Assembly: GCA_017521875.1 (NCBI GenBank)
Contig: JAFXBH010000259.1
Location: forward strand, 1-7,517
Direction: 5' to 3'
From: Oscillospiraceae bacterium
GTDB taxonomy: Bacteria; Bacillota; Clostridia; Oscillospirales; Oscillospiraceae
Length of the DNA: 7,517 bases
Of the stretch, positions 1 through 6,756 are shown one piece after another. Each line of letters starts with the position of its first letter. The stretch's first letter is position 1. A program made the translations under genes and the position numbers. Below the pieces are notes generated by a model. The model was given only the letters and a program-made list of their open reading frames with translations. It ran no database searches and was not told the DNA's origin.

Positions 1-3000
1 CCGCGTTTCTCTGCAGGAAGATGAGGCCTTCCAGGTGATCTTTTCTGCTCTGGGTTCTACAATGAACCATACCAGATCCACCACTACCACCGGACCTATG
101 GATGTGGTTCTGATTTTGGATACATCTACTTCTATGGACGATACTGTGGGTGGCGTCACCCGCCTGCAGCGGGTGATCGAAGCAGCCAATGCGCTGATGG
201 ATGATCTGCTGACCATCCATAATGTACGGATCGCGATTGTGACCTATAATGCAGACAGCGAGACCGTTCTGCCTCTTGCAGCCTACAATAATGGCATTGA
301 CCTGGTTGTGACCAATTATTTTAATAATGGCCGGGCAGGGGCAGGCGTGGTAACTGCATATGACGATGACGGCAGAGAACTGGGCAAGGACAACGGTTAT
401 ACGATGGGTACCAATTTGCAGTCCGGTATTGACAGAGGTTTTGATATTTTGGCCAATGCTACCGGTGTGGAAGGCCGCGTTCCCGTTGCCATTGTGCTTA
501 CTGACGGACAGGCAAACCGGGCAACCCAAGAGCGGTTCTACAATGTGATTGACGCGCAGGATAAAGACGGCACCTCCGCTTCCGGCAGAAATTTGTATTT
601 GAGCACACTCCTGAATGCGGCCTACAGCAAAACCGAGGTGGAGACGCATTACGGCAGAGAGCAGAAAGTCTATGGCATCGGTGTGGATCTGGGCCAGAAT
701 ACCACTGCCCAACTGCTGATGAATCCCGGTGATGCCCGGAACGGATTCCACGGAAATCACGCCTCCAGAGATGTGAAAAATGCTTACAGTGATTTCCAGA
801 AATGGGCTGCAGGCCAGACGATTACCAATAATGGCTGGACATTCAATCATAACTATCCCACAAACAATGGCGCGATCACCGATGCAAAGATTGCAGCCAA
901 TATCAATTATGTGGACACCTACTATGATGTGACCAGCGCAGATTTGACAGAGACCTTTGACCAAATCTATGTAGAACTGTCCTCCGGCGTGTTCAACCCC
1001 ATTTCCACCAGCACCACTGAGGAAGGCGCTACCGGTGTGGATCATACACCCCTGATCTATGTAGACTATATCGGTCAGCATATGCAGATCAAGGAAATCC
1101 AGTCTGTCACACTGTTTGGGGCTTCCTACGATGTGATCGACAATGCCGACGGCACCTATACCGTGGAATTGGCCACCGGTATCAATCCCACCACCAATGA
1201 AGCGTGGAATACGGCAGAAGATATCCTGATTTCCGTGACAAAACAGGCCGACGGCACGCAGAAACTGGAAATCAAGATCCATCAAGAGGTGCTCCCCATT
1301 ATTTTGGAGCAGGTTGTTTCTGAGACGGTAAGTAATGTGACCAATTCTGCCATCACCCAGTTCATTCACAGACCTCTGCGAGTGTTCTATACCGTGGGGT
1401 TGTCCGATGAGATTTTGCTTCCCAACGGGGAACTGGATATTTCCAAACTTCAGGGATATTCCCATATCAATGACGCAGAAGGAACGGTATCCCTGTATGC
1501 CGGCCAGTACGGGGTTTTGAATCCTGCCGACGGTGCAAATGTGGTTTTGGATGGCGATGCCCATGTGGGCTTCAAACCCTCTGGGGAGAACAGATATTAT
1601 TACCACCAGTCCAATCAGGGAATTTTCACCGGTATCAGTAACAAATCTGACGGAAGCACGGTGACCATTCCCGAGAATGCAGAATACGGTATCGTTTGGG
1701 ACGAAAGTAAATATGACCTGACTTGGATGTCCTACGAAGAATACCAGGCCGCGCAGGATGCCGATTTGGTCTATACCTATGTTACTTACTACCATCCCAC
1801 CCCCAGCCTCACCGATAGTGCAACTGCAGCAGAGGAAGTCATTTATCTGGTATATACCAATTGGGGCTACCTGAAGGAATCCGTGGCATTCTATGACAAC
1901 AATACCGGAAAGTATGTCAATTACGACGCTGCCAAGGGATATGAACTGGCAGAAGAAGGTGTGGCCATTGCCCCGGATCAGGTTGCAGCCGTGATCAGCG
2001 CCTACAAGCAGAAGAACCCCAATGCAGATATTTACGCCGTGCTGGGTGTTGGCTCTCTCCGCACCAGCCGTCTGCACAACATGACGGTTGCCAAGGATCC
2101 CAACGCAACCGGCACAGCCGTCAACCGCTACACACCGGAATATACCTATGAAACCGCCAGTTCCCACAATGGAAATGATGTGGTGGTTTGGTTGGGCAAT
2201 AACGGCAAGATTACTGTGAATATTGATACAGGTATCGTCCTGACGAAAAATGTGACGCAGGCCATCGGCAGCGCAGCCGATACCTATGCTCTGACGGTTA
2301 CTCTGCCTGCCGGTGTGGCAGCCACCCCTGTGGTGAAAGACAGCCACGGCAAGGATGTGACCGCAACGATCTCCGGATATGAAAACAATGTGCTGACTGT
2401 AAACCTGAAAGCAGGGGAGACAGTGTATATCAGCGGTATTCCCGCAGGCACGCAGTGCGTGATTAACGAGAATATTCCCGCTGGCGCAGAGTATTACATT
2501 TCTGACCGGACCGAAACAGTTGTGGTTCCCCTGGTCAGTGAAGTGCTCAACGGCGCAGCCCAGTTTGCCCCGGCCTTTGTTACCAATGCGCCCTATGGCG
2601 AACTGACTGTGGCAAAGGATATTCAGCATAACCTGGAGGAAACGCCCAACAGTATGCACCGAAAGGAATTTACTTTCAAGGTACAACTGCCCGTTTCCTT
2701 TGCCGGCAGAGAACTGCCCGTGGATAAAATCAACGCAACGCTGTTTACCGGTGAAAAAGTGACGGTGGGCAACGATGGCAGTTTTACTGTAAAACTGAAG
2801 AATAACGAGTCCATTACCATTATGGGTCTGCCGGGAGGAACGACCTATACTGTTACCGAGGAAGGCATGGTGGCCGGTTATGAAAATACCTCCGGTACCA
2901 TCACCGGCACTGTCCTTTCTGGCCAGGATACCCTTGCCCACTTTATCAACACCTATTCTGTTACCCCCATTAAGCCGGAGATTTTAGTCACCGGCACCAA

Positions 3001-5782
3001 AACGGTAGAAGATGTCCATAACACTTACATAGGCATAGACGAGGGTTTTGTGTTCCAACTGAGCCGTTATGTAGGAGAATCCCAGCAGAATCCCGATGGC
3101 TATGTGCCCTTGGCAAGCCAAACGGTGAAAAACGGTGAAACCTATCGGTTTAACCTTCAGGAAGTGCTGGATATCCCGCTGAACATCGGCTTGCATTACT
3201 TCCGAATCACTGAGCAGAGTGGCGCTACTGCCGGAATGACCTACGATTCCACAAGAGGTCTCTTCGCCGTAAAGGTGACCGATGCCGATGCCGACGGCGT
3301 TTTGGAATATACCCTGGAAAACTATGCCAATACTGTGATTAGCGGCAATACCGTTACCAAGGATTTTACCAACATCTATGACATCGAGAGAACCCATGCA
3401 GATGTGAACATCACAAAAGTTCTTACCAATAACACCGGCGTAAACATTCCTTTGGATATTTTCCACTTTGAAATGGTAAATACTGCCAATGCAAAGGAAA
3501 AATATGTCGCTACCACCGATGCATCCGGCAAGGCTACCATTCGCGTATCCAACCTGGCAGAGGGTATATACACCTACAAACTTTCTGAGACCGAGGGCGA
3601 TATGCCGGGTATGACCTATGACCGAACGGTCTATACCGTGATAATCACCGTTACCAAGGAAGATGGCAAGTTGGTGGCTGTGGCAGAAGTGGAAAATGCC
3701 GCCCCCAATGGCGATGATGCCGTGGATGTGCAGTTCCGCAACCGGTACACCCTGAACGCCACCTCCCATACCATCAGCGGCACGAAGGTCTTGGTGGGCA
3801 GAGACATTGCCAACGGCGAGTTCGCATTTGAACTGTACGAAACCGATTCTGCCTTCACAGTAAACGGTGCTGCCAAGCAGACCGTAAGCAATACAGGCAA
3901 AGACTTCTCATTCGATTCCATTTCCTATGACAGGGTCGGCACCCACTACTATGTGGTGAAGGAGCAGGCAGGCAGCTTGCCCGGCGTTACCTACGATACT
4001 ACCCACTACCACATAACAGTCACCATAGGTGTGGACAGCAATCACCCCGAGAAACTGACAGTTACGGATGTCCATGTGAACAAGATCGGCCATAATACAG
4101 ATTCTTCCGGTGATGTGGTGTTTGTAAATTCCTATAAAGCAACACCCACAGAGTATACACTCAGCGGTTTGAAAATACTCCATGGCCGTTCTATCAGAAG
4201 CGGCGAATTTTCCTTCCAACTTTATGAAGGCGACAACCTGCTCCAGACGGTTACCAATAAGGCGGACGGCAGTTTTGCCTTTGACGCTATTTCCTACGAC
4301 AAGCCCGGAACATACACCTACACAGTCAGAGAAGTGCAGGGTAATGCCCCCGGCGTGGGTTATGACGGTGTGAATCATCCCATCACCGTAACCGTAACGG
4401 TAACGGATACCGGTGCAGTCCTCAGCGCCAGCGCCGATGTGAAGAATGGAGACATCCGATTTGAAAATACCTATACTGCAGCAGAAGCGGAAGTTACATT
4501 TACCGGCATTAAGAAATTGGAGGGTGACACGCTCTCTGACAATGCCTTCACCTTCCGGCTTTACAGGACAGACAATACCTTCCGGATTACAGGGGACGAT
4601 GTCCAACTGTTGGATACGGCCAAGAACGAAAACGGCGCATTTGCTTTCGCAAAACAGTCTCTTACTGCAACCGGTACTTACTTCTTTGTGATCGTGGAAG
4701 ATGCCTCTGTGGATCCTGTGGAGAATGTAGTCTATGACGGTACCCAGCACCGGTTTGCCGTGCAGGTAAACGATGTTGGCGACGGTCAATTGAGAGCAGT
4801 CGTAACCAATATGGCTACCAATGTAACCGCAGCAGAGACCGTATCTGCAAGCGCAGAGGTTACCTTTACCAATGCCACCTTTGGCAAGGCAGCGGAAAAA
4901 GAAGTTTACCTTGCAGGCAGTACCGATACCAACATTGACGGCAAGAAAGTCTCCGCCGGTGATGTCCTGACCTATTTTATTACCTACACCAACTATACCG
5001 GTGAAGATGTGGTTGTGGACATTATGGATATCATTCCCAAGCACACTTCCTATGTGGAGAACTCTGCTTCCCACGGCGGCATCTATGCAGGTGAGCATAT
5101 CAATTGGATTCTCCATGTGAACAAGGGTGAAAGCGTAACAGTATCCTTTGATGTGAAGGTGGACGAAACTGACGAGATTGTGGCCAATACTGCAGTGATC
5201 CGTGATGGTATCAACACTTATTCCACCAACGAGGTGGTGAACCACACCGTGGAAAACGAGGCCAAGAAGGATGTGTTTGCCGCAGCGGATGTAACTACCA
5301 GCATTGACGGCCAGAAGGTTTCTGCTGGCCAGGAACTGGTCTACGCCATCTCTTATACCAATACCTCCGGTGAAGCAGTGGACATCAAGATTACCGACCG
5401 GCTTCCCAAGCACACCACCTATGTGGATGGGTCTGCCGACAACGGTGGTGTATATGCAGACGGAAAGTTGGAGTGGAATCTGGAAGATGTTCCTGCGTGG
5501 TCTACTGTGACTGTGGCCTTTAAGGTGACGGTCAATGCCAACACAGGCGTTGTAACGGTGAAGAATGAGGCAACAGTCCTGGAAGGGGATAACACCTATA
5601 CCACCAACGAAGTCACCAATGAAATTTCAGTCCCTAAGCCCACGATAGATCCCAGTTCTCCCCAGACAGGCGATACCACTAATCTGTGGATTTGGTGCGC
5701 ATTGCTGGCAGTCAGCGGCGGCGGTATCCTGACAGTCCTGCTTCTGGGCAGAAAGAAGAAAACAACGGAAGAAACGGAATAA
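1..5782 (+). CDS. Large VWA / Spy0128-type LPXTG-like wall-anchored surface protein, 5' partial
   Basis: Probable cell-wall-anchored adhesin or pilus-tip-like protein. The reading frame is open from base 2 to the TAA at 5780-5782, giving 1926 visible residues. The gene is cut on the left: GTG at 35 and ATG at 62 have no good ribosome binding site and no signal peptide follows them, so the true start is upstream. Domains by nucleotide: VWA about 95-985; unassigned beta-rich region about 1000-2190; two DUF7601-like domains about 2200-2589 and 2591-2956; five Spy0128/FctA-like domains 2981-4880; two DUF11-like repeats 4892-5626; sorting signal 5657-5779. The chain is rich in Thr, Val and Asn and almost free of Cys, as expected for exported fibrous surface proteins. 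The order of an N-terminal binding domain, a repeat stalk and a C-terminal anchor fits an adhesin. The ligand is unknown and no sortase gene is in the window. Domain names come from pattern memory, not a search. An intrinsic terminator follows 17 bases after the stop codon. Confidence 0.93.
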   Translation, partial: RVSLQEDEAFQVIFSALGSTMNHTRSTTTTGPMDVVLILDTSTSMDDTVGGVTRLQRVIEAANALMDDLLTIHNVRIAIVTYNADSETVLPLAAYNNGIDLVVTNYFNNGRAGAGVVTAYDDDGRELGKDNGYTMGTNLQSGIDRGFDILANATGVEGRVPVAIVLTDGQANRATQERFYNVIDAQDKDGTSASGRNLYLSTLLNAAYSKTEVETHYGREQKVYGIGVDLGQNTTAQLLMNPGDARNGFHGNHASRDVKNAYSDFQKWAAGQTITNNGWTFNHNYPTNNGAITDAKIAANINYVDTYYDVTSADLTETFDQIYVELSSGVFNPISTSTTEEGATGVDHTPLIYVDYIGQHMQIKEIQSVTLFGASYDVIDNADGTYTVELATGINPTTNEAWNTAEDILISVTKQADGTQKLEIKIHQEVLPIILEQVVSETVSNVTNSAITQFIHRPLRVFYTVGLSDEILLPNGELDISKLQGYSHINDAEGTVSLYAGQYGVLNPADGANVVLDGDAHVGFKPSGENRYYYHQSNQGIFTGISNKSDGSTVTIPENAEYGIVWDESKYDLTWMSYEEYQAAQDADLVYTYVTYYHPTPSLTDSATAAEEVIYLVYTNWGYLKESVAFYDNNTGKYVNYDAAKGYELAEEGVAIAPDQVAAVISAYKQKNPNADIYAVLGVGSLRTSRLHNMTVAKDPNATGTAVNRYTPEYTYETASSHNGNDVVVWLGNNGKITVNIDTGIVLTKNVTQAIGSAADTYALTVTLPAGVAATPVVKDSHGKDVTATISGYENNVLTVNLKAGETVYISGIPAGTQCVINENIPAGAEYYISDRTETVVVPLVSEVLNGAAQFAPAFVTNAPYGELTVAKDIQHNLEETPNSMHRKEFTFKVQLPVSFAGRELPVDKINATLFTGEKVTVGNDGSFTVKLKNNESITIMGLPGGTTYTVTEEGMVAGYENTSGTITGTVLSGQDTLAHFINTYSVTPIKPEILVTGTKTVEDVHNTYIGIDEGFVFQLSRYVGESQQNPDGYVPLASQTVKNGETYRFNLQEVLDIPLNIGLHYFRITEQSGATAGMTYDSTRGLFAVKVTDADADGVLEYTLENYANTVISGNTVTKDFTNIYDIERTHADVNITKVLTNNTGVNIPLDIFHFEMVNTANAKEKYVATTDASGKATIRVSNLAEGIYTYKLSETEGDMPGMTYDRTVYTVIITVTKEDGKLVAVAEVENAAPNGDDAVDVQFRNRYTLNATSHTISGTKVLVGRDIANGEFAFELYETDSAFTVNGAAKQTVSNTGKDFSFDSISYDRVGTHYYVVKEQAGSLPGVTYDTTHYHITVTIGVDSNHPEKLTVTDVHVNKIGHNTDSSGDVVFVNSYKATPTEYTLSGLKILHGRSIRSGEFSFQLYEGDNLLQTVTNKADGSFAFDAISYDKPGTYTYTVREVQGNAPGVGYDGVNHPITVTVTVTDTGAVLSASADVKNGDIRFENTYTAAEAEVTFTGIKKLEGDTLSDNAFTFRLYRTDNTFRITGDDVQLLDTAKNENGAFAFAKQSLTATGTYFFVIVEDASVDPVENVVYDGTQHRFAVQVNDVGDGQLRAVVTNMATNVTAAETVSASAEVTFTNATFGKAAEKEVYLAGSTDTNIDGKKVSAGDVLTYFITYTNYTGEDVVVDIMDIIPKHTSYVENSASHGGIYAGEHINWILHVNKGESVTVSFDVKVDETDEIVANTAVIRDGINTYSTNEVVNHTVENEAKKDVFAAADVTTSIDGQKVSAGQELVYAISYTNTSGEAVDIKITDRLPKHTTYVDGSADNGGVYADGKLEWNLEDVPAWSTVTVAFKVTVNANTGVVTVKNEATVLEGDNTYTTNEVTNEISVPKPTIDPSSPQTGDTTNLWIWCALLAVSGGGILTVLLLGRKKKTTEETE
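95..985 (+). other. VWA domain with intact MIDAS, N-terminal part of the surface protein
   Basis: Seen: the strand DVVLIL leads into DTSTSM, matching the DxSxS metal-site motif, with Asp at 119-121, Ser at 125-127 and Ser at 131-133. The MIDAS Thr is probably in MGTNLQSGI (Thr 410-412), and the last acidic ligand is in VLTDGQ (Asp 503-505). A later strand KVYGIGVDLG and a final helix, LTETFDQIYVEL, close the fold. The span is about 297 residues, well above the roughly 180-200 of a bare VWA domain. The extra length lies before the Thr, after the TDG, and in an Asn/Gly/His-rich stretch at about 720-900. In Gram-positive pilus-tip adhesins such as RrgA and GBS104, inserted arms in the VWA domain contribute to binding. 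By analogy I infer metal-dependent binding here. Confidence 0.88.
2200..2956 (+). repeat. Two DUF7601-like Ig-type stalk domains
   Basis: Two successive beta-domains open with a Lys strand, have a Glu in a 'GTxYxVxE'-like strand, and end in an Asn strand. Unit 1 has TKNVT (Lys 2246-2248), INEN (Glu 2468-2470) and FVTNA (Asn 2585-2587). Unit 2 has VAKDI (Lys 2615-2617), VTEEG (Glu 2858-2860) and FINTY (Asn 2948-2950). The Lys/Glu/Asn layout is that of domains that form an internal isopeptide bond. Unit 2 is the more typical of the two, with KEFTFKVQL and a GGTTYTVTE segment. Unit 1 is more divergent: its Glu strand reads GTQCVINEN and contains the only Cys outside the membrane segment. The family name is from memory of the pattern. 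Confidence 0.7.
2981..4880 (+). repeat. Five tandem Spy0128/FctA-like pilin isopeptide domains
   Basis: Five units of about 110-135 residues, diverged at DNA level, run at about 2981-3380, 3389-3748, 3749-4135, 4136-4474 and 4475-4880. Each starts with a G-x-K or I-T-K strand (TGTKTV, NITKVL, SGTKVL, SGLKIL, TGIKKL). Each has a Glu in the strand before the 'PGVTYD'-like turn (ITEQ, LSETE, VKEQ, VREV, IVED) and ends in an F-x-N strand (FTNIY, FRNRY, FVNSY, FENTY, FTNAT). This is the signature of the streptococcal pilin isopeptide linkage domain, in which Lys and Asn are joined with help from Glu. All fifteen key residues are present, so I expect all five units to cross-link. They would form a stiff, protease-resistant stalk. 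Confidence 0.85.
4892..5626 (+). repeat. Two DUF11-like (TIGR01451-type) surface repeats
   Basis: Two related units, about 4892-5248 and 5261-5626, share IDGKKVSAG / IDGQKVSAG, YTN, a D-x-x-P-KHT motif (IIPKHTSYV / RLPKHTTYV), GG-[IV]-YA, a W-[IN]-L strand, and a final TNEV strand. Up to the PKHT motif the offset is exactly 369 bases (123 codons). After it, unit 2 gains 9 bases. DNA similarity is still high around the PKHT motif (5036 and 5405), so this duplication looks younger than the FctA-like ones. DUF11-type repeats are wall-proximal spacers in many bacterial surface proteins. Each unit has an early Lys (4898-4900, 5267-5269) and late Asn residues, so an isopeptide bond is possible but less certain than in the upstream domains. 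Confidence 0.78.
5657..5779 (+). other. C-terminal sortase sorting signal (SPQTG, membrane helix, RKKK tail)
   Basis: The core is Ser-Pro-Gln-Thr-Gly at 5657-5671 followed by Asp, which fits LPXTG except that Ser replaces Leu. Then come a hydrophobic segment of about 22 residues (5684-5749) and a short tail starting GRKKK. This tripartite layout is the classic wall-sorting signal, with cleavage expected between Thr and Gly. A Pro/Ser linker (KPTIDPS) precedes it. The (S/N)PQTG variant is familiar in gut Clostridia, whose class B or D-like sortases accept a non-Leu first position. The exact sortase class is inferred. Confidence 0.92.
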
Positions 5783-5798
5783 CCTGAATCAACCAGCG

Positions 5799-5831
5799 AC
5801 CCCTGCCGATCTGTTTCGGCAGGGGTTTTCT
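5799..5831 (+). terminator. Intrinsic terminator of the surface protein gene
   Basis: A perfect 10-bp stem is formed by CCCCTGCCGA (5800-5809) and TCGGCAGGGG (5816-5825), with a 6-base loop. It extends to 11 bp by A5799-T5826. TTTTCT follows directly. It starts 17 bases after the stop codon of the large gene and ends 12 bases before the -35 box of the next unit. There is no U-tract on the other side, so it should act only on + strand transcription. Confidence 0.93.
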
Positions 5832-5842
5832 GTGAAAAGTAT

Positions 5843-5871
5843 TTGATATGGAAATGAAAATATGCTATGAT
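5843..5871 (+). promoter_or_regulatory. Sigma-A-type promoter with extended -10
   Basis: TTGATA at 5843-5848 (one mismatch to TTGACA) and TATGAT at 5866-5871 (one mismatch to TATAAT) are separated by exactly 17 bases. TGC directly before the -10 gives the extended TGn motif. The spacer is A-rich. Transcription should start near 5878, giving a leader of about 30 bases to the ATG at 5910. Its position just after the terminator makes it a convincing start of a new transcription unit. Confidence 0.85.
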
Positions 5872-5893
5872 GGATGTGTCCCATAGAAAAAGA

Positions 5894-5900
5894 AAAGGAG
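5894..5900 (+). promoter_or_regulatory. Ribosome binding site that fixes the membrane protein start at 5910
   Basis: AAAGGAG ends 9 bases before ATG 5910. The in-frame ATG at 5874 lies at or before the predicted transcription start, only 2 bases after the -10 box, so it should not be in the mRNA. Confidence 0.85.
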
Positions 5901-5909
5901 ACAAGGATT

Positions 5910-6719
5910 ATGACAGAGAAATTGGATGCCTTTTTTGAGTCTATTGCCTGGCCGATGGAACCGTTTCCGTCTTATGGCGCATTCCACATTCTATATACGC
6001 TGATCGGCTTCGCGGTCTGCGGCATTACCGCCTGGAAACTGCGGAAAGTCAGTGATAAAGCCGCCCGCTGGATTTTGTTCTCTGTTGGCGCAGTGCTGAT
6101 CCTTTCAGAGGTGTGCAAGCAATTGTTTTATTACTTTGCCATCATGGATAACCGGTATTCCTGGGGAGATTTTCCGTTCCAACTGTGCAGTATCCCCATG
6201 TACCTCTGCGTGATTGCCCCCTGGTTAAAACCGGGCAAACTCCAGCGGGGGATGTACAGTTTTATGGTACTGTATAACCTGCTGGGCGGCGCTATTTCCT
6301 TTACAGAGCCGTCCGGACTGTTATTGGATCGCTGGTTTTTGACGATTCACGCCTGCTTATGGCATATGTTATTGGTATTTATCGGTCTGTTTGTTTGCTT
6401 CTCTAAGCGGGGAGGAGACCGAAAGTCTGATTATGTGGGCGCAACCTGGACATTTATTGCCCTGTGCGGTGTCGCATTCGGTCTTAACTGCTTCGTGCAG
6501 TTTGGTCTGGGAGAACATATGAATATGTTCTTTGTCGGCCCGGGAGACTCGCCCATTGTGGTCTTTAAGCAGTTCTCTCAGTGGTTTGGATGGTATGTCA
6601 ATACTCCCATCTACATATTTGCGGTTTGCCTGGGGGCATATGCAATGTTTGTGCTGATCTATTGGCTGCAAAATAAAAAATTGCCCTTCGGCAAGAAACA
6701 GGCAGTTACCCAACTGTGA
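5910..6719 (+). CDS. TIGR02206 / YwaF family (TMEM164-like) integral membrane protein
   Basis: A 269-residue protein with about seven predicted membrane helices, at residues 23-43, 52-76, 89-106, 114-134, 143-165, 176-196 and 227-254. There is no cleavable signal peptide. Family marks recognised by eye are an N-terminal SYGAFHILY, a charged pair inside helix 2 (SEVCKQL), FPFQLCSIPMYL at residues 88-99 with Cys93, the His pair in IHACLWHM (His147, His152), and MNMFFVGPG in the loop before the last helix. These match the YwaF/TIGR02206 membrane proteins related to eukaryotic TMEM164. Human TMEM164 has been reported to act as an acyltransferase on phospholipids with an essential Cys. Whether bacterial members do this is not known to me, so a lipid-related role is only a hypothesis. 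It is the first gene after its own promoter, and a DUF3786 gene follows 37 bases later. The start is supported by the ribosome binding site and promoter position. Confidence 0.87.
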   Translation: MTEKLDAFFESIAWPMEPFPSYGAFHILYTLIGFAVCGITAWKLRKVSDKAARWILFSVGAVLILSEVCKQLFYYFAIMDNRYSWGDFPFQLCSIPMYLCVIAPWLKPGKLQRGMYSFMVLYNLLGGAISFTEPSGLLLDRWFLTIHACLWHMLLVFIGLFVCFSKRGGDRKSDYVGATWTFIALCGVAFGLNCFVQFGLGEHMNMFFVGPGDSPIVVFKQFSQWFGWYVNTPIYIFAVCLGAYAMFVLIYWLQNKKLPFGKKQAVTQL

Positions 6720-6744
6720 TTTTAAGCCACTTTCCTGCCATTGT

Positions 6745-6750
6745 GAGGTG
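6745..6750 (+). promoter_or_regulatory. Ribosome binding site deciding the DUF3786 start at 6757
   Basis: GAGGTGATGG (6745-6754) matches the anti-Shine-Dalgarno sequence over GAGGTGAT. The in-frame GTG at 6748 and ATG at 6751 lie inside it, so ATG 6757, six bases after GAGGTG, is the sensible start. Confidence 0.75.
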
Positions 6751-6756
6751 ATGGAA

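Noticed and set aside
35..64. GTG 35 or ATG 62 as the start of the surface protein
   Set aside because: The frame is open to the left edge, neither codon is followed by a signal peptide, and the VWA domain begins almost at once. The protein needs an export signal, so the start is outside the window.
3121..3140. Perfect tandem duplication of a 10-base word (AACGGTGAAA)
   Set aside because: A short two-copy repeat inside coding sequence with no periodic family around it. It is plausibly chance in a gene rich in Asn-Gly-Glu codons.
2984..3769. Open frame of 261 codons on the - strand
   Set aside because: It is in the same codon register as the + strand gene and has the same skewed composition. 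It is a shadow of the FctA-like repeats.
3908..5413. Long open frame of 501 codons on the - strand
   Set aside because: Its codons are the exact reverse complements of the surface protein codons. It stays open because TTA, CTA and TCA are rare in the + strand gene. The product is rich in Cys, His, Ile and Gly, with no family resemblance and no ribosome binding site seen.
1..5782. Possible recombination-type or CRISPR-like repeat array in the repetitive gene
   Set aside because: The repeats are protein-level domains of 110-135 residues that have diverged in DNA, not short direct repeats with spacers.
5874..5876. ATG 5874 as start of the membrane protein
   Set aside because: It sits 2 bases after the -10 box and before the expected transcription start, and has no ribosome binding site. 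ATG 5910 has one.
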